64,000 nucleotides of DNA. Origin: a virus. Position numbers and translations under genes: made by a program. Positions 1 to 8,227 of the stretch are shown one piece after another; positions within the stretch are counted from its first letter, which is position 1, and every line of letters begins with the position of its first letter. The DNA lies in IMG/VR virus record IMGVR_UViG_3300035670_000045, positions 1 to 64,000 of that record; one strand, given 5' to 3'. The notes beneath the pieces were generated by a model. It was not told where the DNA came from, did not search any database, and worked only from the letters and a program-made list of their open reading frames with translations.

Positions 1-1100
1 GCAGATTTGGACGCGTCCGGCTTCATGCCCCCGAGGGAGAAGAGCTCCTCCTGCCGGTCGTACGGGGTAGGCGCGAAGATGCGCGGCAGGTTGAGCGGGT
101 GAAACACCGGGGGCTCGTTGGCGCTTGCCGACTCGAGGTACTTCGGATCCAGCGGGGTGTTCGTGAACCCCAGGATGACCAGACCGCCGCGTTTCCCAGT
201 GGCTGGGTCCTTGAGCTGCTTCATCTTGAGGTTGACGTCGAAGATGTCCGAACGGCGCGGCTTGCTGCAGTGCTTGCACTCGATCTCTTCCTGGAGGAAG
301 CCGACGTGGTCGCATTCCGCGCACTTCACTTCCTTCATGGACATGTCGAAGACCTCGTCCTGCGTCATCGTCGTGTTCTCGGGGTCGATGAGCGTGACGC
401 CGCACCCTCCGCACACCCACACGAGAGTGGAGATCGAGCCCTCCCCTCCCTTGCATGCGTCACAGGCGGTGCTGATCTGCTGGTTCGCTTCCTGGAGCAA
501 CTGGTGCTCGCGGTAGCCGAACACCATGGCGCCGAGGTAGTAGTCCCGGGTTTCGAGCCCGCGGTGCTCACCCCGCAAGAGCTGGCTGTCCGTCCGTTTC
601 CACGTGTAGTACGGCTCGTTGGTGTTGGGGTTGACCCGTTCCCTCCCGGCCTCGTCGACGTCCGGCACCTTGGCGTAAGGGTGGAGGTGGAGCGCGGTGT
701 ACGCGAACTTGTTCTGACGCCCCATGGACTCACGGTCCGCCCAGTGCTGGTCGCACCCGAGGCAGGGGTCGCGGCGGTTCTTCAGGTGTGCGAACGGCCC
801 GGCGCTGCAGATGGCGCTCCGGAACTGCCCGCCTCGACGCGTGCCGTGCTCCGTGTAGGGGTAGAACGAGAGGGTCTCGGTGACGACCTCTTCCCCCTTC
901 GCCACCTGCACGGGGTATGCGGCCCGGAACAACCGGATGACGTCCGCGGGGGCAGCCGAGCTGTCCGTGAGGCGGATGATGGACTTCCAGGGGGGAGCTC
1001 CACCCTTACCCTCGCCCCTCGGCGGACGTTGGATGGCGCGCTGCTGCTCACGGTACGAAGGGATGGCTGCGAGGGTCTGCTTGCTTTTTCCGTACGACAT
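1..1100 (-). CDS. Zinc-ribbon protein of unknown function (3' end outside window)
   Basis: The frame is open from ATG at 1100 to the left edge, giving at least 366 residues without a stop. Several Cys pairs look like zinc ribbons: CLGC near residue 120, a CDAC...CGGC pair in the middle, and CAEC...CKHC about 30 residues further on. The N-terminus is basic. A TAGGAA ribosome-binding site lies just upstream, and the gene follows the primase by 8 bases, so it is the last visible member of the replication operon. A DNA-binding role, for example as single-stranded DNA-binding protein, is an inference from position and zinc ribbons only; I do not recognise the family. The C-terminus is outside the window. 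Confidence 0.8.
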   Translation of the reverse strand, partial: MSYGKSKQTLAAIPSYREQQRAIQRPPRGEGKGGAPPWKSIIRLTDSSAAPADVIRLFRAAYPVQVAKGEEVVTETLSFYPYTEHGTRRGGQFRSAICSAGPFAHLKNRRDPCLGCDQHWADRESMGRQNKFAYTALHLHPYAKVPDVDEAGRERVNPNTNEPYYTWKRTDSQLLRGEHRGLETRDYYLGAMVFGYREHQLLQEANQQISTACDACKGGEGSISTLVWVCGGCGVTLIDPENTTMTQDEVFDMSMKEVKCAECDHVGFLQEEIECKHCSKPRRSDIFDVNLKMKQLKDPATGKRGGLVILGFTNTPLDPKYLESASANEPPVFHPLNLPRIFAPTPYDRQEELFSLGGMKPDASKS

Positions 1101-1108
1101 TGGTGTTC

Positions 1109-2077
1109 CTATCTATTGAATTTCCACGTGAGAAATGACTGTGCGTTCTGTACTGCGGTAACTACCTGAGACTCGTCCAAGTCACTGGGTTGCTCACCAT
1201 CGTAGTCCTGTGCGACCGCAACTTCCAGGTACTTCAGAAGCTCTGAACCTACAACCTCCGTACCCTTCTTTCCCGCCTCGTTTCTGTCCAGCATCAGCAC
1301 CACGGGGGCCCCGATGCGCTGGAGGATCCACAGCTGGTCTGCGGTCATCCTGCAGCCCAGGAGTGCCACCACGTTCTCGTACCCGCTGTCCCACACCCGC
1401 ATGCAGGCTTTGAACCCCTCGACAACGACCAGCGGCGTGTCCAGTGGGCCAAAGCACGCCGCGGGGTAGACGCGGTCTGCGTTCCACAGGATGGCGCCCT
1501 TTGGTACGTGCACCCCTGGAGGGATGCCGAACTCGGCGTACTCGTGGGTGTACACCTTGTACCTCGGCGTCTCGTCCACCACCGTTCGGCCGCTGATACC
1601 CACCAGGCACCCCGTGAGGTCTCTGAGCGGGAACGTGATACGGGCGTGCTTCTGATCGAAGCCGATCCCGAATCGCTGCAGCGTGCGCTCCGAGAAGTGG
1701 TCATCCTCGACGAGTGTCTCGGGGCACATGTCGAACTCCCCGAGGATGCGCTCCGGAATAGTGTCCTCCACCCGGACTACGGCGCCCGGGCGTAGGGGGT
1801 CGTACTTGGCGGGGTCGGAGCTTGACTTCCGCGCCTCGGTCAACTCCTCCTGGAACAAGTCGGGGTTGAGTCGAAGGCGTGTGATGAGCTGGTAGAGGTT
1901 CCCCTTCTCGTTGCAGGAGAAGCAGTTCCACACGCCCTTGGTCACAGAGAACGAGAACGGAGGCGTCTTGACTGGGCCCGTTCCTTGGTGGAACGGACAC
2001 CTGGTCAGTACGTTCTCCGACCCACACCCCTTCACGTCGCCGAGATGCTTGTTCGCGAACTCGAGGAGGCTGCTCAT
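1109..2077 (-). CDS. DNA primase (CHC2 zinc finger plus TOPRIM)
   Basis: This 322-residue protein makes RNA primers for DNA replication. The N-terminal CHC2-type zinc finger uses C27, H30, C52 and C55 (CPFH...CFSC). The TOPRIM core shows the conserved Glu in VVVEGFKA (E220) and an LMLDRNEAGKKG segment (D264). The second acidic position of the usual DxD is Asn here. It lacks the C-terminal helicase-interaction domain of cellular DnaG, as expected for a short phage primase. The ATG overlaps the stop of the DnaB-type helicase gene (ATGA), so the two are probably translationally coupled and work as a primosome. Confidence 0.92.
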   Translation of the reverse strand: MSSLLEFANKHLGDVKGCGSENVLTRCPFHQGTGPVKTPPFSFSVTKGVWNCFSCNEKGNLYQLITRLRLNPDLFQEELTEARKSSSDPAKYDPLRPGAVVRVEDTIPERILGEFDMCPETLVEDDHFSERTLQRFGIGFDQKHARITFPLRDLTGCLVGISGRTVVDETPRYKVYTHEYAEFGIPPGVHVPKGAILWNADRVYPAACFGPLDTPLVVVEGFKACMRVWDSGYENVVALLGCRMTADQLWILQRIGAPVVLMLDRNEAGKKGTEVVGSELLKYLEVAVAQDYDGEQPSDLDESQVVTAVQNAQSFLTWKFNR

Positions 2078-4533
2078 TTCCCGCCAACCAGTCCGAGTGC
2101 GATCTGCTGGATCTTGCTCGAGGCGCTGAGCTCCGTGGGCTTTCCGTCCTTGCCCTTCTCCTTCTTCTTCTTGGCCTTCTCGGACTCGTCATCGTCCGTG
2201 GCTTTCACGTTCTGCGCCTCCTTGTCGTCCAGTATCTTCTGGAACGAGAAGTCCGTGGAGGGCTCCGCGAAGATGCGGAATCCCGAGATGTTCCACTCTC
2301 GAGCTCCGGCCACTACGAGGGAGCACGTGTGCTTCCCAGTGTCGGGGTCGAGCACCTTGTCCTTGATCGTACGGATGGCGGCAGTGCAGTCCTGGGATAC
2401 GGCGTCCGACATCGCAATCTCGTCCATCTCCCCCTTCTCGTGCTTCGCGGCTTGCCGGTTCGCCTGGAGCGTACAGAACAGCGGGACTTTCGTGTCGAGG
2501 ATCATTTGCCTCGCCGCGCGTGACACGTTCTCGAGCCGTTCGTTCGTCTTCACGAGCTTCGAGTTCTCCGGGGTCATCAGGTACATGCCGTCGATGAACG
2601 CCACCTTCGGCTTGTACTTCTCCACCTTGCTGCGGAACCAGGAAATGGTGTCCCTGCCCGGCATGTCCTTGCCGGATAGCACCCAGAGGAGGTTGTCTTT
2701 CTCCCGCTTCCTCAGCATCTCGATGAAGTAGGCTATGTCCTTTCGGAACTTGGCCTCCATGATGGGATCGAGGCCACCGAGACGTACTGGCCCGTAGGGC
2801 ATCTCCGTGGCGATGCTCGCCAAGCGCTGGAACACGTTGTCTCGAGTCATCTCCTTCGTGTAGATGACCGTGGGCACCTGTTGCTCGAACACGCATGCGG
2901 ACGCCTGCTTCAGCAAGCACCACGTGTTGTGTGTGACGATGAAGTCGTCGGTGACGTAGAGGTGATCCGGAGCATCCACCGCGATGCACAGGCATTCCTC
3001 TTCCCCGTCCGGTTCGATGCTGATGATCTGCCGGTGCCGGGACTTCTCCGTGTCCTTCTCGGGCCGCAACTTGTCCAACCGTGAACGGATCGACACCGCA
3101 ACTGTACCGTCGAAGAAGCGGATGCTGGCGAGGTAGGATGGGTGACCCGCCAACTGCTTGCCCTTGTAGGTGTACACGGGGGCTTCCGTAACCCCAGTCG
3201 TAACGAGTGCACCCAACGAGCGGGCGATTTCCACCACCCCGTCGCGGAGCTGAACACTCGCGGAACTAAACTCGTACTTCAGACCGTCCGGATTCACGGT
3301 GCCGCCTGTATCGAGAAGTCCTCGGAGCAACTCCAGTCGGTCCTCGATGCTCGCCAGGAAATACTCACGAGGAATGAACTTCGTGAGCGCGCGGGTACCC
3401 AAAAGTCCGAGGCCTTCGATCGTGTGCTTGATGCCGGAGATGCGCATGGACGGGCAGTTCAGGGCCGTCGTGGATACGCGTGTGTGGCACCCAGGGGGGA
3501 GCCGGTCCTGTACCTTCTCGAAGAGGTCCATGTCCGGTTTGCTGATGGTGGTGTGTTTCCCCAAGTGACCATCGCCTAGGAGTGCGCCGAGCACATAGGG
3601 GTCGAGCGGGAGTTTTTCCCGCGGAGCGAAGTGCACGGGTTTCACGGTGGGAATGCTGTGGTTCGCACGGCCGCCTTCCCCTTTCAGTGTGCCGATCATC
3701 TCGCTCGTGATCTTCACGCTCCCAGGGCTCCCACGCCTTCGTTCGTTTCTAGTCTGCGTGAACCACAGGTGGTCCCCGCAGCATCGAGTAGACCCACCGT
3801 CGTTCATCGTGACCTTGAACATCGGGAGCTTACCCTGCGGGTAGACGCCTAGCACACGGGTAGGCATCCCGTTGGATCCGATGACGAGATCGCCCACCTT
3901 CACGTCTCCGTTTCTGATCCACCCAGAGGGCGTGAGCAGCTTCGCGGAGTTGGCGATCGCTTTCATGTTCTTCGGTCGCCCGTAGAGCACGATGTAGTCG
4001 TCGTCGTAGATGGGGCCGGTGAGTGCCCCGACGTCGTACCACGCCCAGTGACACACACCGGGGTCCAGCCCCTTCTTCCTCTTGTCGTAGATGTCGAGTG
4101 CAGTCGCAAACCCGTCGTGACCCGCCATGTCGTAGTTCTTGGTGTCACCGATGCGGTGGTACGCACCAAGAGCGTCGGAGATGCTGGACACCGCACCTCG
4201 AAGGTCTTTGCCATCCAGTTTCGGGATGGCCTCCGCAAGCGCCATGCGGAATAGAACACGGAGCCGGTTGCTCCTGACCTCGTGACAGAGGTGATCGACG
4301 GTGACGTGCTCGTCGACCTCGGTCCACGGAAGGTTAGGGAACACCTCCTTGGCGAGTGTTGGTCCAAGGACAGAGCCCGAGCTCTCCGCCCGCTGGTACA
4401 CCGACAGGATGCGCTCGTACATGGTCCGCGCCTCAGGGGAAGTGAAGTCCTCCGGGGCGAGTCCGAACTCCAGGACATCCCGCATCTTCCCTGTCTGGAT
4501 GATCTTGCAGACCAGCATCATCTCCGTGTTCAT
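2074..4533 (-). CDS. Replicative DNA helicase, DnaB type, with intein
   Basis: The 819-residue precursor contains a 345-residue intein (residues 192-536); the mature helicase is about 474 residues, normal for the family. It has an N-terminal helical domain followed by a RecA-like ATPase core. The P-loop reads GRPKNMKT after splicing, with Met where DnaB normally has Gly (GRPxxGKT). The Walker B strand is KVAFIDG. The C-terminal tail after about residue 780 is Lys/Asp/Glu-rich and probably disordered. It unwinds DNA at the fork with the downstream-encoded primase. The intein sits between the P-loop Lys and Thr, so the unspliced protein should not hydrolyse ATP. The assignment is firm; activity with the altered P-loop is an inference. 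Confidence 0.93.
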   Translation of the reverse strand: MNTEMMLVCKIIQTGKMRDVLEFGLAPEDFTSPEARTMYERILSVYQRAESSGSVLGPTLAKEVFPNLPWTEVDEHVTVDHLCHEVRSNRLRVLFRMALAEAIPKLDGKDLRGAVSSISDALGAYHRIGDTKNYDMAGHDGFATALDIYDKRKKGLDPGVCHWAWYDVGALTGPIYDDDYIVLYGRPKNMKAIANSAKLLTPSGWIRNGDVKVGDLVIGSNGMPTRVLGVYPQGKLPMFKVTMNDGGSTRCCGDHLWFTQTRNERRRGSPGSVKITSEMIGTLKGEGGRANHSIPTVKPVHFAPREKLPLDPYVLGALLGDGHLGKHTTISKPDMDLFEKVQDRLPPGCHTRVSTTALNCPSMRISGIKHTIEGLGLLGTRALTKFIPREYFLASIEDRLELLRGLLDTGGTVNPDGLKYEFSSASVQLRDGVVEIARSLGALVTTGVTEAPVYTYKGKQLAGHPSYLASIRFFDGTVAVSIRSRLDKLRPEKDTEKSRHRQIISIEPDGEEECLCIAVDAPDHLYVTDDFIVTHNTWCLLKQASACVFEQQVPTVIYTKEMTRDNVFQRLASIATEMPYGPVRLGGLDPIMEAKFRKDIAYFIEMLRKREKDNLLWVLSGKDMPGRDTISWFRSKVEKYKPKVAFIDGMYLMTPENSKLVKTNERLENVSRAARQMILDTKVPLFCTLQANRQAAKHEKGEMDEIAMSDAVSQDCTAAIRTIKDKVLDPDTGKHTCSLVVAGAREWNISGFRIFAEPSTDFSFQKILDDKEAQNVKATDDDESEKAKKKKEKGKDGKPTELSASSKIQQIALGLVGGK
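2926..3960 (-). other. Class 3 intein with LAGLIDADG endonuclease in the DnaB P-loop
   Basis: This is residues 192-536 of the helicase precursor. It begins with Ala192, not Cys or Ser, and ends VTHN before Thr537. It carries the class 3 WCT triad: Trp257 in block B (GDHLW), Cys516 at the block F position (CLCIAVD), and Thr534 in block G (VTHN). Class 3 inteins start splicing from the block F Cys instead of residue 1. Two LAGLIDADG-type motifs, LGALLGDG near 315-322 and LLRGLLDTGG near 402-411, indicate a homing endonuclease domain with its acidic residues kept. Removing the insert restores a continuous P-loop. Confidence 0.9.
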
Positions 4534-4536
4534 GTG

Positions 4537-4833
4537 CTACTTCCGCTCTTGCAAGTACTCGTCGAGGCCGATGGGTGTACGTTGATCGGGAGCTACCAGG
4601 CTTGGGTCCAGTGTAGGGCCTTGGTCCTGGACCAGTGTGAGGAAGTCCCGGGCCATGGCCGCACGGAACGCCTCGAGCTTCTCGTACGTGTCCGGTGACC
4701 ATGCTTGAAGTGTGACGGCGCCGTAGGTGGTCCCCGTTCGGGTACTGACGTATGACGCCGTTGCTTTCAGTGTTCGGCTGCGGAAGTCGATCTCCACGGT
4801 AGCCGGCTGCACCTCATCGAACTTCGTCTTCAT
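4537..4833 (-). CDS. Hypothetical 98-residue protein
   Basis: A small protein not recognised. It shows alternating hydrophobic residues in its first half (TVEIDFRSRTLKATASYV) compatible with a beta sheet, then a helical second half ending in a charged tail. Its ATG overlaps the stop of the upstream gene (ATGA), and the DnaB-type helicase starts 3 bases after its stop. It is therefore part of the tightly coupled replication operon, and a small accessory role in replication is possible but only by position. Confidence 0.75.
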   Translation of the reverse strand: MKTKFDEVQPATVEIDFRSRTLKATASYVSTRTGTTYGAVTLQAWSPDTYEKLEAFRAAMARDFLTLVQDQGPTLDPSLVAPDQRTPIGLDEYLQERK

Positions 4834-5255
4834 GGGACCTGCACGGGTGCGGGGCGTTGAATGACGTACTTGGTGGTGCGTGCCATCTCCGCGATGTCGG
4901 GTGCGAGCTTCTTCGTGGCAACGGCCATGTCCACGAGGGTGCGGTCGATCGTGTAGACCGTCTTCTCGGTCTTCTTCCCGCCGAGCTCGAGGAACATGTC
5001 CTCTCCCACGATGTCGAGGAGCTTCGTGGGGTCATACCCGAGCTGCGTCGACGTAATCTTGAGCATGCCCCCGTCATCTCCGGTCGTTCGGACGTACTTC
5101 TCGGCGGCTTCGAGCGCCGAGTTGAACTCGGGCATCAGGGCCTCCAGGTCGGCGAAGACGCGCGGGTTAGCCGCACGAAGGTTCGACAGCTTTTGGTAGG
5201 CGTCGACCATGGCTTGAAGTGGCTCGGGCAGGGTGCTCTCGGTGCTGTCGCTCAT
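4830..5255 (-). CDS. Hypothetical 141-residue protein
   Basis: The protein is not recognised. The N-terminal two thirds is acidic and helical, with a run resembling a coiled coil between about residues 15 and 60 (LQAMVDAYQKLSNLRAANPR region). The C-terminal part includes a predicted beta stretch KTVYTIDRTLVDMAVATKK. Start and stop both overlap the neighbours by ATGA, downstream of the uracil-glycosylase-like gene and upstream of the 98-residue gene. It is conserved in operon architecture only; no catalytic motif is visible. Confidence 0.78.
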   Translation of the reverse strand: MSDSTESTLPEPLQAMVDAYQKLSNLRAANPRVFADLEALMPEFNSALEAAEKYVRTTGDDGGMLKITSTQLGYDPTKLLDIVGEDMFLELGGKKTEKTVYTIDRTLVDMAVATKKLAPDIAEMARTTKYVIQRPAPVQVP

Positions 5256-6079
5256 ACGTCCAGATCCTCCGCGTCGTCGTACATGGGTTCAGGGGTTTCG
5301 ATCTTGTCGTCCCGGGTCAAGTCCAGGGAGTGGGTGTAGAGGTTGACCGCTTCCCGCACGTGCTCCTTGAGCTGCACAGCGGGGGAAGTTGGGCGGTGGT
5401 CCGCGGTGGCTTTCAGCGCAATCTCCGGCTCGTAGGTCGGGATCATGAGGTAGCTGACCGGCGCAGGCTCGGTGGGGTAGATCATCTGCCCTTGGAACTT
5501 GCGGCCCCATACTTGTCGCTTCTCGGTGACACGGGGCCGAATCCCCGCACCTGGGACGGTGAAGTGCGTGGGGTTACCCACGAGACTCGCGGTCGAAACC
5601 GCCTTCCCCATCAAGCTTTGGATCGCCACATCACCGCACGCGAGTACGATGACTGGATCGACCAGGTACACCTCCTCGAGCAGTCGATCGCTGCACGCTT
5701 TCCGCTGCTCGTGGCTGGGCGGGATGTCTCGGTACATCGGGACGAGGCCGCGCCGAGTGCTCCTCATCTTTTGCTGCCCTGTATCCTCGTCGATGATCGG
5801 GCTGCAGGACCGGCACGCCGTGGTGTACGTGACGTAGATGTGCTCCATCGCGTCGTACGCCCGGATGAGTGCGTAGAGAAACTCTTCCCCGTCGGTGGGG
5901 ATCCCCTCTTCTGTCTTCCACGTCGGACTTCGAAGGACGACAAGGATCTTCCCCTTTGCCCCCGTACCCGCAACCACGGGCTTGCCCTCCGCTGACCGAA
6001 TCTCGCCAAGACTACAGCGCGTGCAGTCCCCCCACTGTTCCCACATTCGGGCGAGGGACTTTCGACCGTCAACGGCCAT
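5252..6079 (-). CDS. Uracil-DNA glycosylase family 4-like protein, probably with Fe-S cluster
   Basis: The 275-residue protein has the layout of family 4/5 uracil-DNA glycosylases: an N-terminal CTRC pair (C19, C22), then a Cys-rich region CRSC near residue 110 and a later KACSDRLLEEV helix, followed by the VILACGDVAIQSLMG strand-loop typical of the fold. These Cys residues could hold a 4Fe-4S cluster. The uracil-binding motif that normally reads GEAPG is replaced by RSPTWKTEEG, and the C-terminal HPS-type motif is PTYEPE, so classic glycosylase activity is doubtful. An extra loop of about 30 residues follows the third Cys. Position in the replication operon suggests repair, or a structural or processivity role as in some viral glycosylase homologues; that part is inference. 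Confidence 0.75.
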   Translation of the reverse strand: MAVDGRKSLARMWEQWGDCTRCSLGEIRSAEGKPVVAGTGAKGKILVVLRSPTWKTEEGIPTDGEEFLYALIRAYDAMEHIYVTYTTACRSCSPIIDEDTGQQKMRSTRRGLVPMYRDIPPSHEQRKACSDRLLEEVYLVDPVIVLACGDVAIQSLMGKAVSTASLVGNPTHFTVPGAGIRPRVTEKRQVWGRKFQGQMIYPTEPAPVSYLMIPTYEPEIALKATADHRPTSPAVQLKEHVREAVNLYTHSLDLTRDDKIETPEPMYDDAEDLDV

Positions 6080-6082
6080 GTA

Positions 6083-6457
6083 CTACTTCTCCGGGGTTAG
6101 TGGGGCAGTGGTCGGGGGAGTCGTGGCATCCGCCGCTTGCTGCACATGTGCGATGACCTTCGTGTACGCGGCAAAGTCTTCGCTGGACAACGCACGCAAC
6201 GGCAGTACGAAGTCGGTGTATACCGACGTGCTTACTTTGGGGCTCCGCAGGAGGCCGTAGGGGTAGGCCACGGGAACTCGTTGGTGTACCGCACGCGTCC
6301 CAGAGCTGTCCACCACCACGCGGATGTCCACGAGGATGAGCCCGGAAATGTGCACATTTCCGACCACGGGTGCAGTTCGGTCGGTCGGGAGGATGAGGCA
6401 GTGCGGGCCAACACCTCGGACAGAGGCGATGCACCATTCCGCAAGTTCAGTGCTCAT
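6083..6457 (-). CDS. Hypothetical 124-residue protein
   Basis: The protein is not recognised. It is mostly beta-strand-like (HCLILP, HISGLILVDIRVVVDSSG, TSVYTDFVLPLRAL) and ends in a Thr/Pro-rich tail. The ATG overlaps the stop of the SF2 helicase gene (ATGA) and the glycosylase-like gene follows after 3 bases. It may be a small partner of one of these, but no motif supports a specific function. Confidence 0.75.
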   Translation of the reverse strand: MSTELAEWCIASVRGVGPHCLILPTDRTAPVVGNVHISGLILVDIRVVVDSSGTRAVHQRVPVAYPYGLLRSPKVSTSVYTDFVLPLRALSSEDFAAYTKVIAHVQQAADATTPPTTAPLTPEK

Positions 6458-8166
6458 TGGAACTCAGCCCATACGCTTTCTTTGGCTGGGACTCGGGTGA
6501 AGTACTTCACGGGGCCACCGTCCTCTACCTTCCGGTCTCGAAGGTAGCTGCGGAGCTTCTTGCACATGCCACGGACGATCCCGATGTTGTCCTCAAGGAA
6601 CATCGCGACGGGCGGACGCTTTCCTGCGGATGAGCGCAGCGCTCGCCCAAGGATCTGGTAGAGGCCCCCATCCTGAGCGATAGGGTTCAGCACGAGGATG
6701 CTGTCGAGCGACCGCTTGTTGAGCGCCTCTTTCCCGTACCGCATGATGCCGAAGATGACTTTTCGGGTGGCCAGCATTTGCATGCGAGCGGCCAGGGGGA
6801 CATCTGCGATTAGTAGGCCCGCCCGACCGGCCATGTTCCGGGCTATGATCCCCTTGAGGAAGTCTACCTGCCGTTTCTCGTACGCACGCTCAATGGCGAG
6901 GTACGACTCGTGGGCCGCAAACTCGAGCTCCACCTGGGCTAGCGAGAACTGCACTTCTTTTCTCCGCTCAGGTGAGACGGTTTGCAGTAACTGGAACAGC
7001 TTCCCCCGGTTCTTCTTCTGGTGAATGATGCGCCGGGGCGACATCATGCAGGGGGGTGTGGTCAGGTTGAGCTCTTGCGGGGTTGGCCTCGGGATGTCGG
7101 AGAACAGAGTAGTTTCGCCGCTGTACATCCCGTACAGATTGAGGAGCTCCACTTTTGAATGGGACAGCACCAAGATCTCTCGGCCTGCAGCCTCCGCATC
7201 TTTGATCTGCTTCATGGCCAGCTCGAGGCGAGCCTTCTTACGCCCAAGTGCGGCACATAGTAGCCCGTAGTGCAGCTCTTTGGCGGAGTCGATGACCTCC
7301 TTCATCTCTTCCGTGTCGGACAAGTTCAAGGAGACTCCGGTCTCGAGGAACACCACACGGGGCTCGAGCTCGGTCTTCAAGTCCTTGTACAGGATCGGCC
7401 CGAGGAACGACGTGTAGAGCCGCGTTGCGCCGTCGGCCCTCTCTGGGGTGGCCGTCAGCCCGTACCGCCTCCCGGGGAACAACCCGGCGGCGCGGATGTA
7501 CGTGTCCGCTCCGAGGTGGTGCGCCTCCTCGAAGATGACGGTGGAGAACTTGGTCAGAACGTCCGGTGGGAGCTCGTCGGCATACGCGGCCAACGTGGCG
7601 TACGTGGTCAAGACCAGGTTCTTGCTCCACGCGTCCTGCTGCTTGCCGCGGACCACGCCCACCCCGCCGGGGACCTCGAGCCAGCGTTCGATCTCACCCA
7701 CCCACTGACCGAGTAGCTGCGTGTTGTCCACCACGATCAGCGTAGGCCCGCCAATTCGGACGGCTGCCTCCAGCGCAATGATCGTCTTGCCTTTTCCGCA
7801 GCTCAGTTGGAGGATGCCCCCCTCCGACTCGACCAGACGGCTGACCGACTCCTTCTGGTAGCTGAGGTGTGGGTACATGGCGTCGAGTTGGATTTTCGAC
7901 GTGATGCCCGTTACGGCGTACGTCTTTGGGCGCACGTCATAGATCGGGAACATCTCGCGGAAGTCCTCCAAGTTGAAGAATCTACGTGGGACAATGAGGT
8001 GGTCGCTTGTCTCCTTCCACGCGAACACGTAGGTCTCGACCCCCTTGCCACGCTTCAGGGGTACGGTGAGTGCTCGGCGCACACTCTCGACGTTCACCTT
8101 GGACTTCGGCAGCCAAAGGGCGGAGGAGTAGTACCCCACGTCGGGGTTACGGCGAACTACGTGCAT
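6454..8166 (-). CDS. Superfamily 2 DNA helicase (UvsW/XPB-like)
   Basis: The product of 570 residues is an ATP-dependent helicase or annealing motor. Motif I is SCGKGKT (122-128), motif II is FEEAHH (E213-E214-A215-H216, a DEAH variant), motif III is LTATPER (237-243), and motif VI is QILGRALRSS near the C-terminus. The region of about 100 residues before motif I resembles the N-terminal part of UvsW-type recombination helicases. I chose ATG 8166 because AAAGGA lies six bases upstream; the same frame extends much further with shadow-like composition. T4 UvsW rescues stalled forks and drives recombination-dependent replication; the same role here is inferred. Confidence 0.88.
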   Translation of the reverse strand: MHVVRRNPDVGYYSSALWLPKSKVNVESVRRALTVPLKRGKGVETYVFAWKETSDHLIVPRRFFNLEDFREMFPIYDVRPKTYAVTGITSKIQLDAMYPHLSYQKESVSRLVESEGGILQLSCGKGKTIIALEAAVRIGGPTLIVVDNTQLLGQWVGEIERWLEVPGGVGVVRGKQQDAWSKNLVLTTYATLAAYADELPPDVLTKFSTVIFEEAHHLGADTYIRAAGLFPGRRYGLTATPERADGATRLYTSFLGPILYKDLKTELEPRVVFLETGVSLNLSDTEEMKEVIDSAKELHYGLLCAALGRKKARLELAMKQIKDAEAAGREILVLSHSKVELLNLYGMYSGETTLFSDIPRPTPQELNLTTPPCMMSPRRIIHQKKNRGKLFQLLQTVSPERRKEVQFSLAQVELEFAAHESYLAIERAYEKRQVDFLKGIIARNMAGRAGLLIADVPLAARMQMLATRKVIFGIMRYGKEALNKRSLDSILVLNPIAQDGGLYQILGRALRSSAGKRPPVAMFLEDNIGIVRGMCKKLRSYLRDRKVEDGGPVKYFTRVPAKESVWAEFQ

Positions 8167-8202
8167 GGTGCATCCTTTACTAGCTAAACAATGGGAGGGA
8201 TC

Positions 8203-8222
8203 GGCCGCCCCGTGGGGCGGCC
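8203..8222 (-). terminator. GC-rich hairpin between two minus-strand genes
   Basis: A perfect 9-bp inverted repeat (GGCCGCCCC, two-base loop, GGGGCGGCC) lies 5 bases beyond the stop of the minus-strand gene at 8228 and 36 bases before the helicase ATG. No U-tract follows on the minus strand, so it may attenuate transcription or stabilise the 3' end and not act as a strong intrinsic terminator. Confidence 0.5.
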
Positions 8223-8227
8223 ATCCG

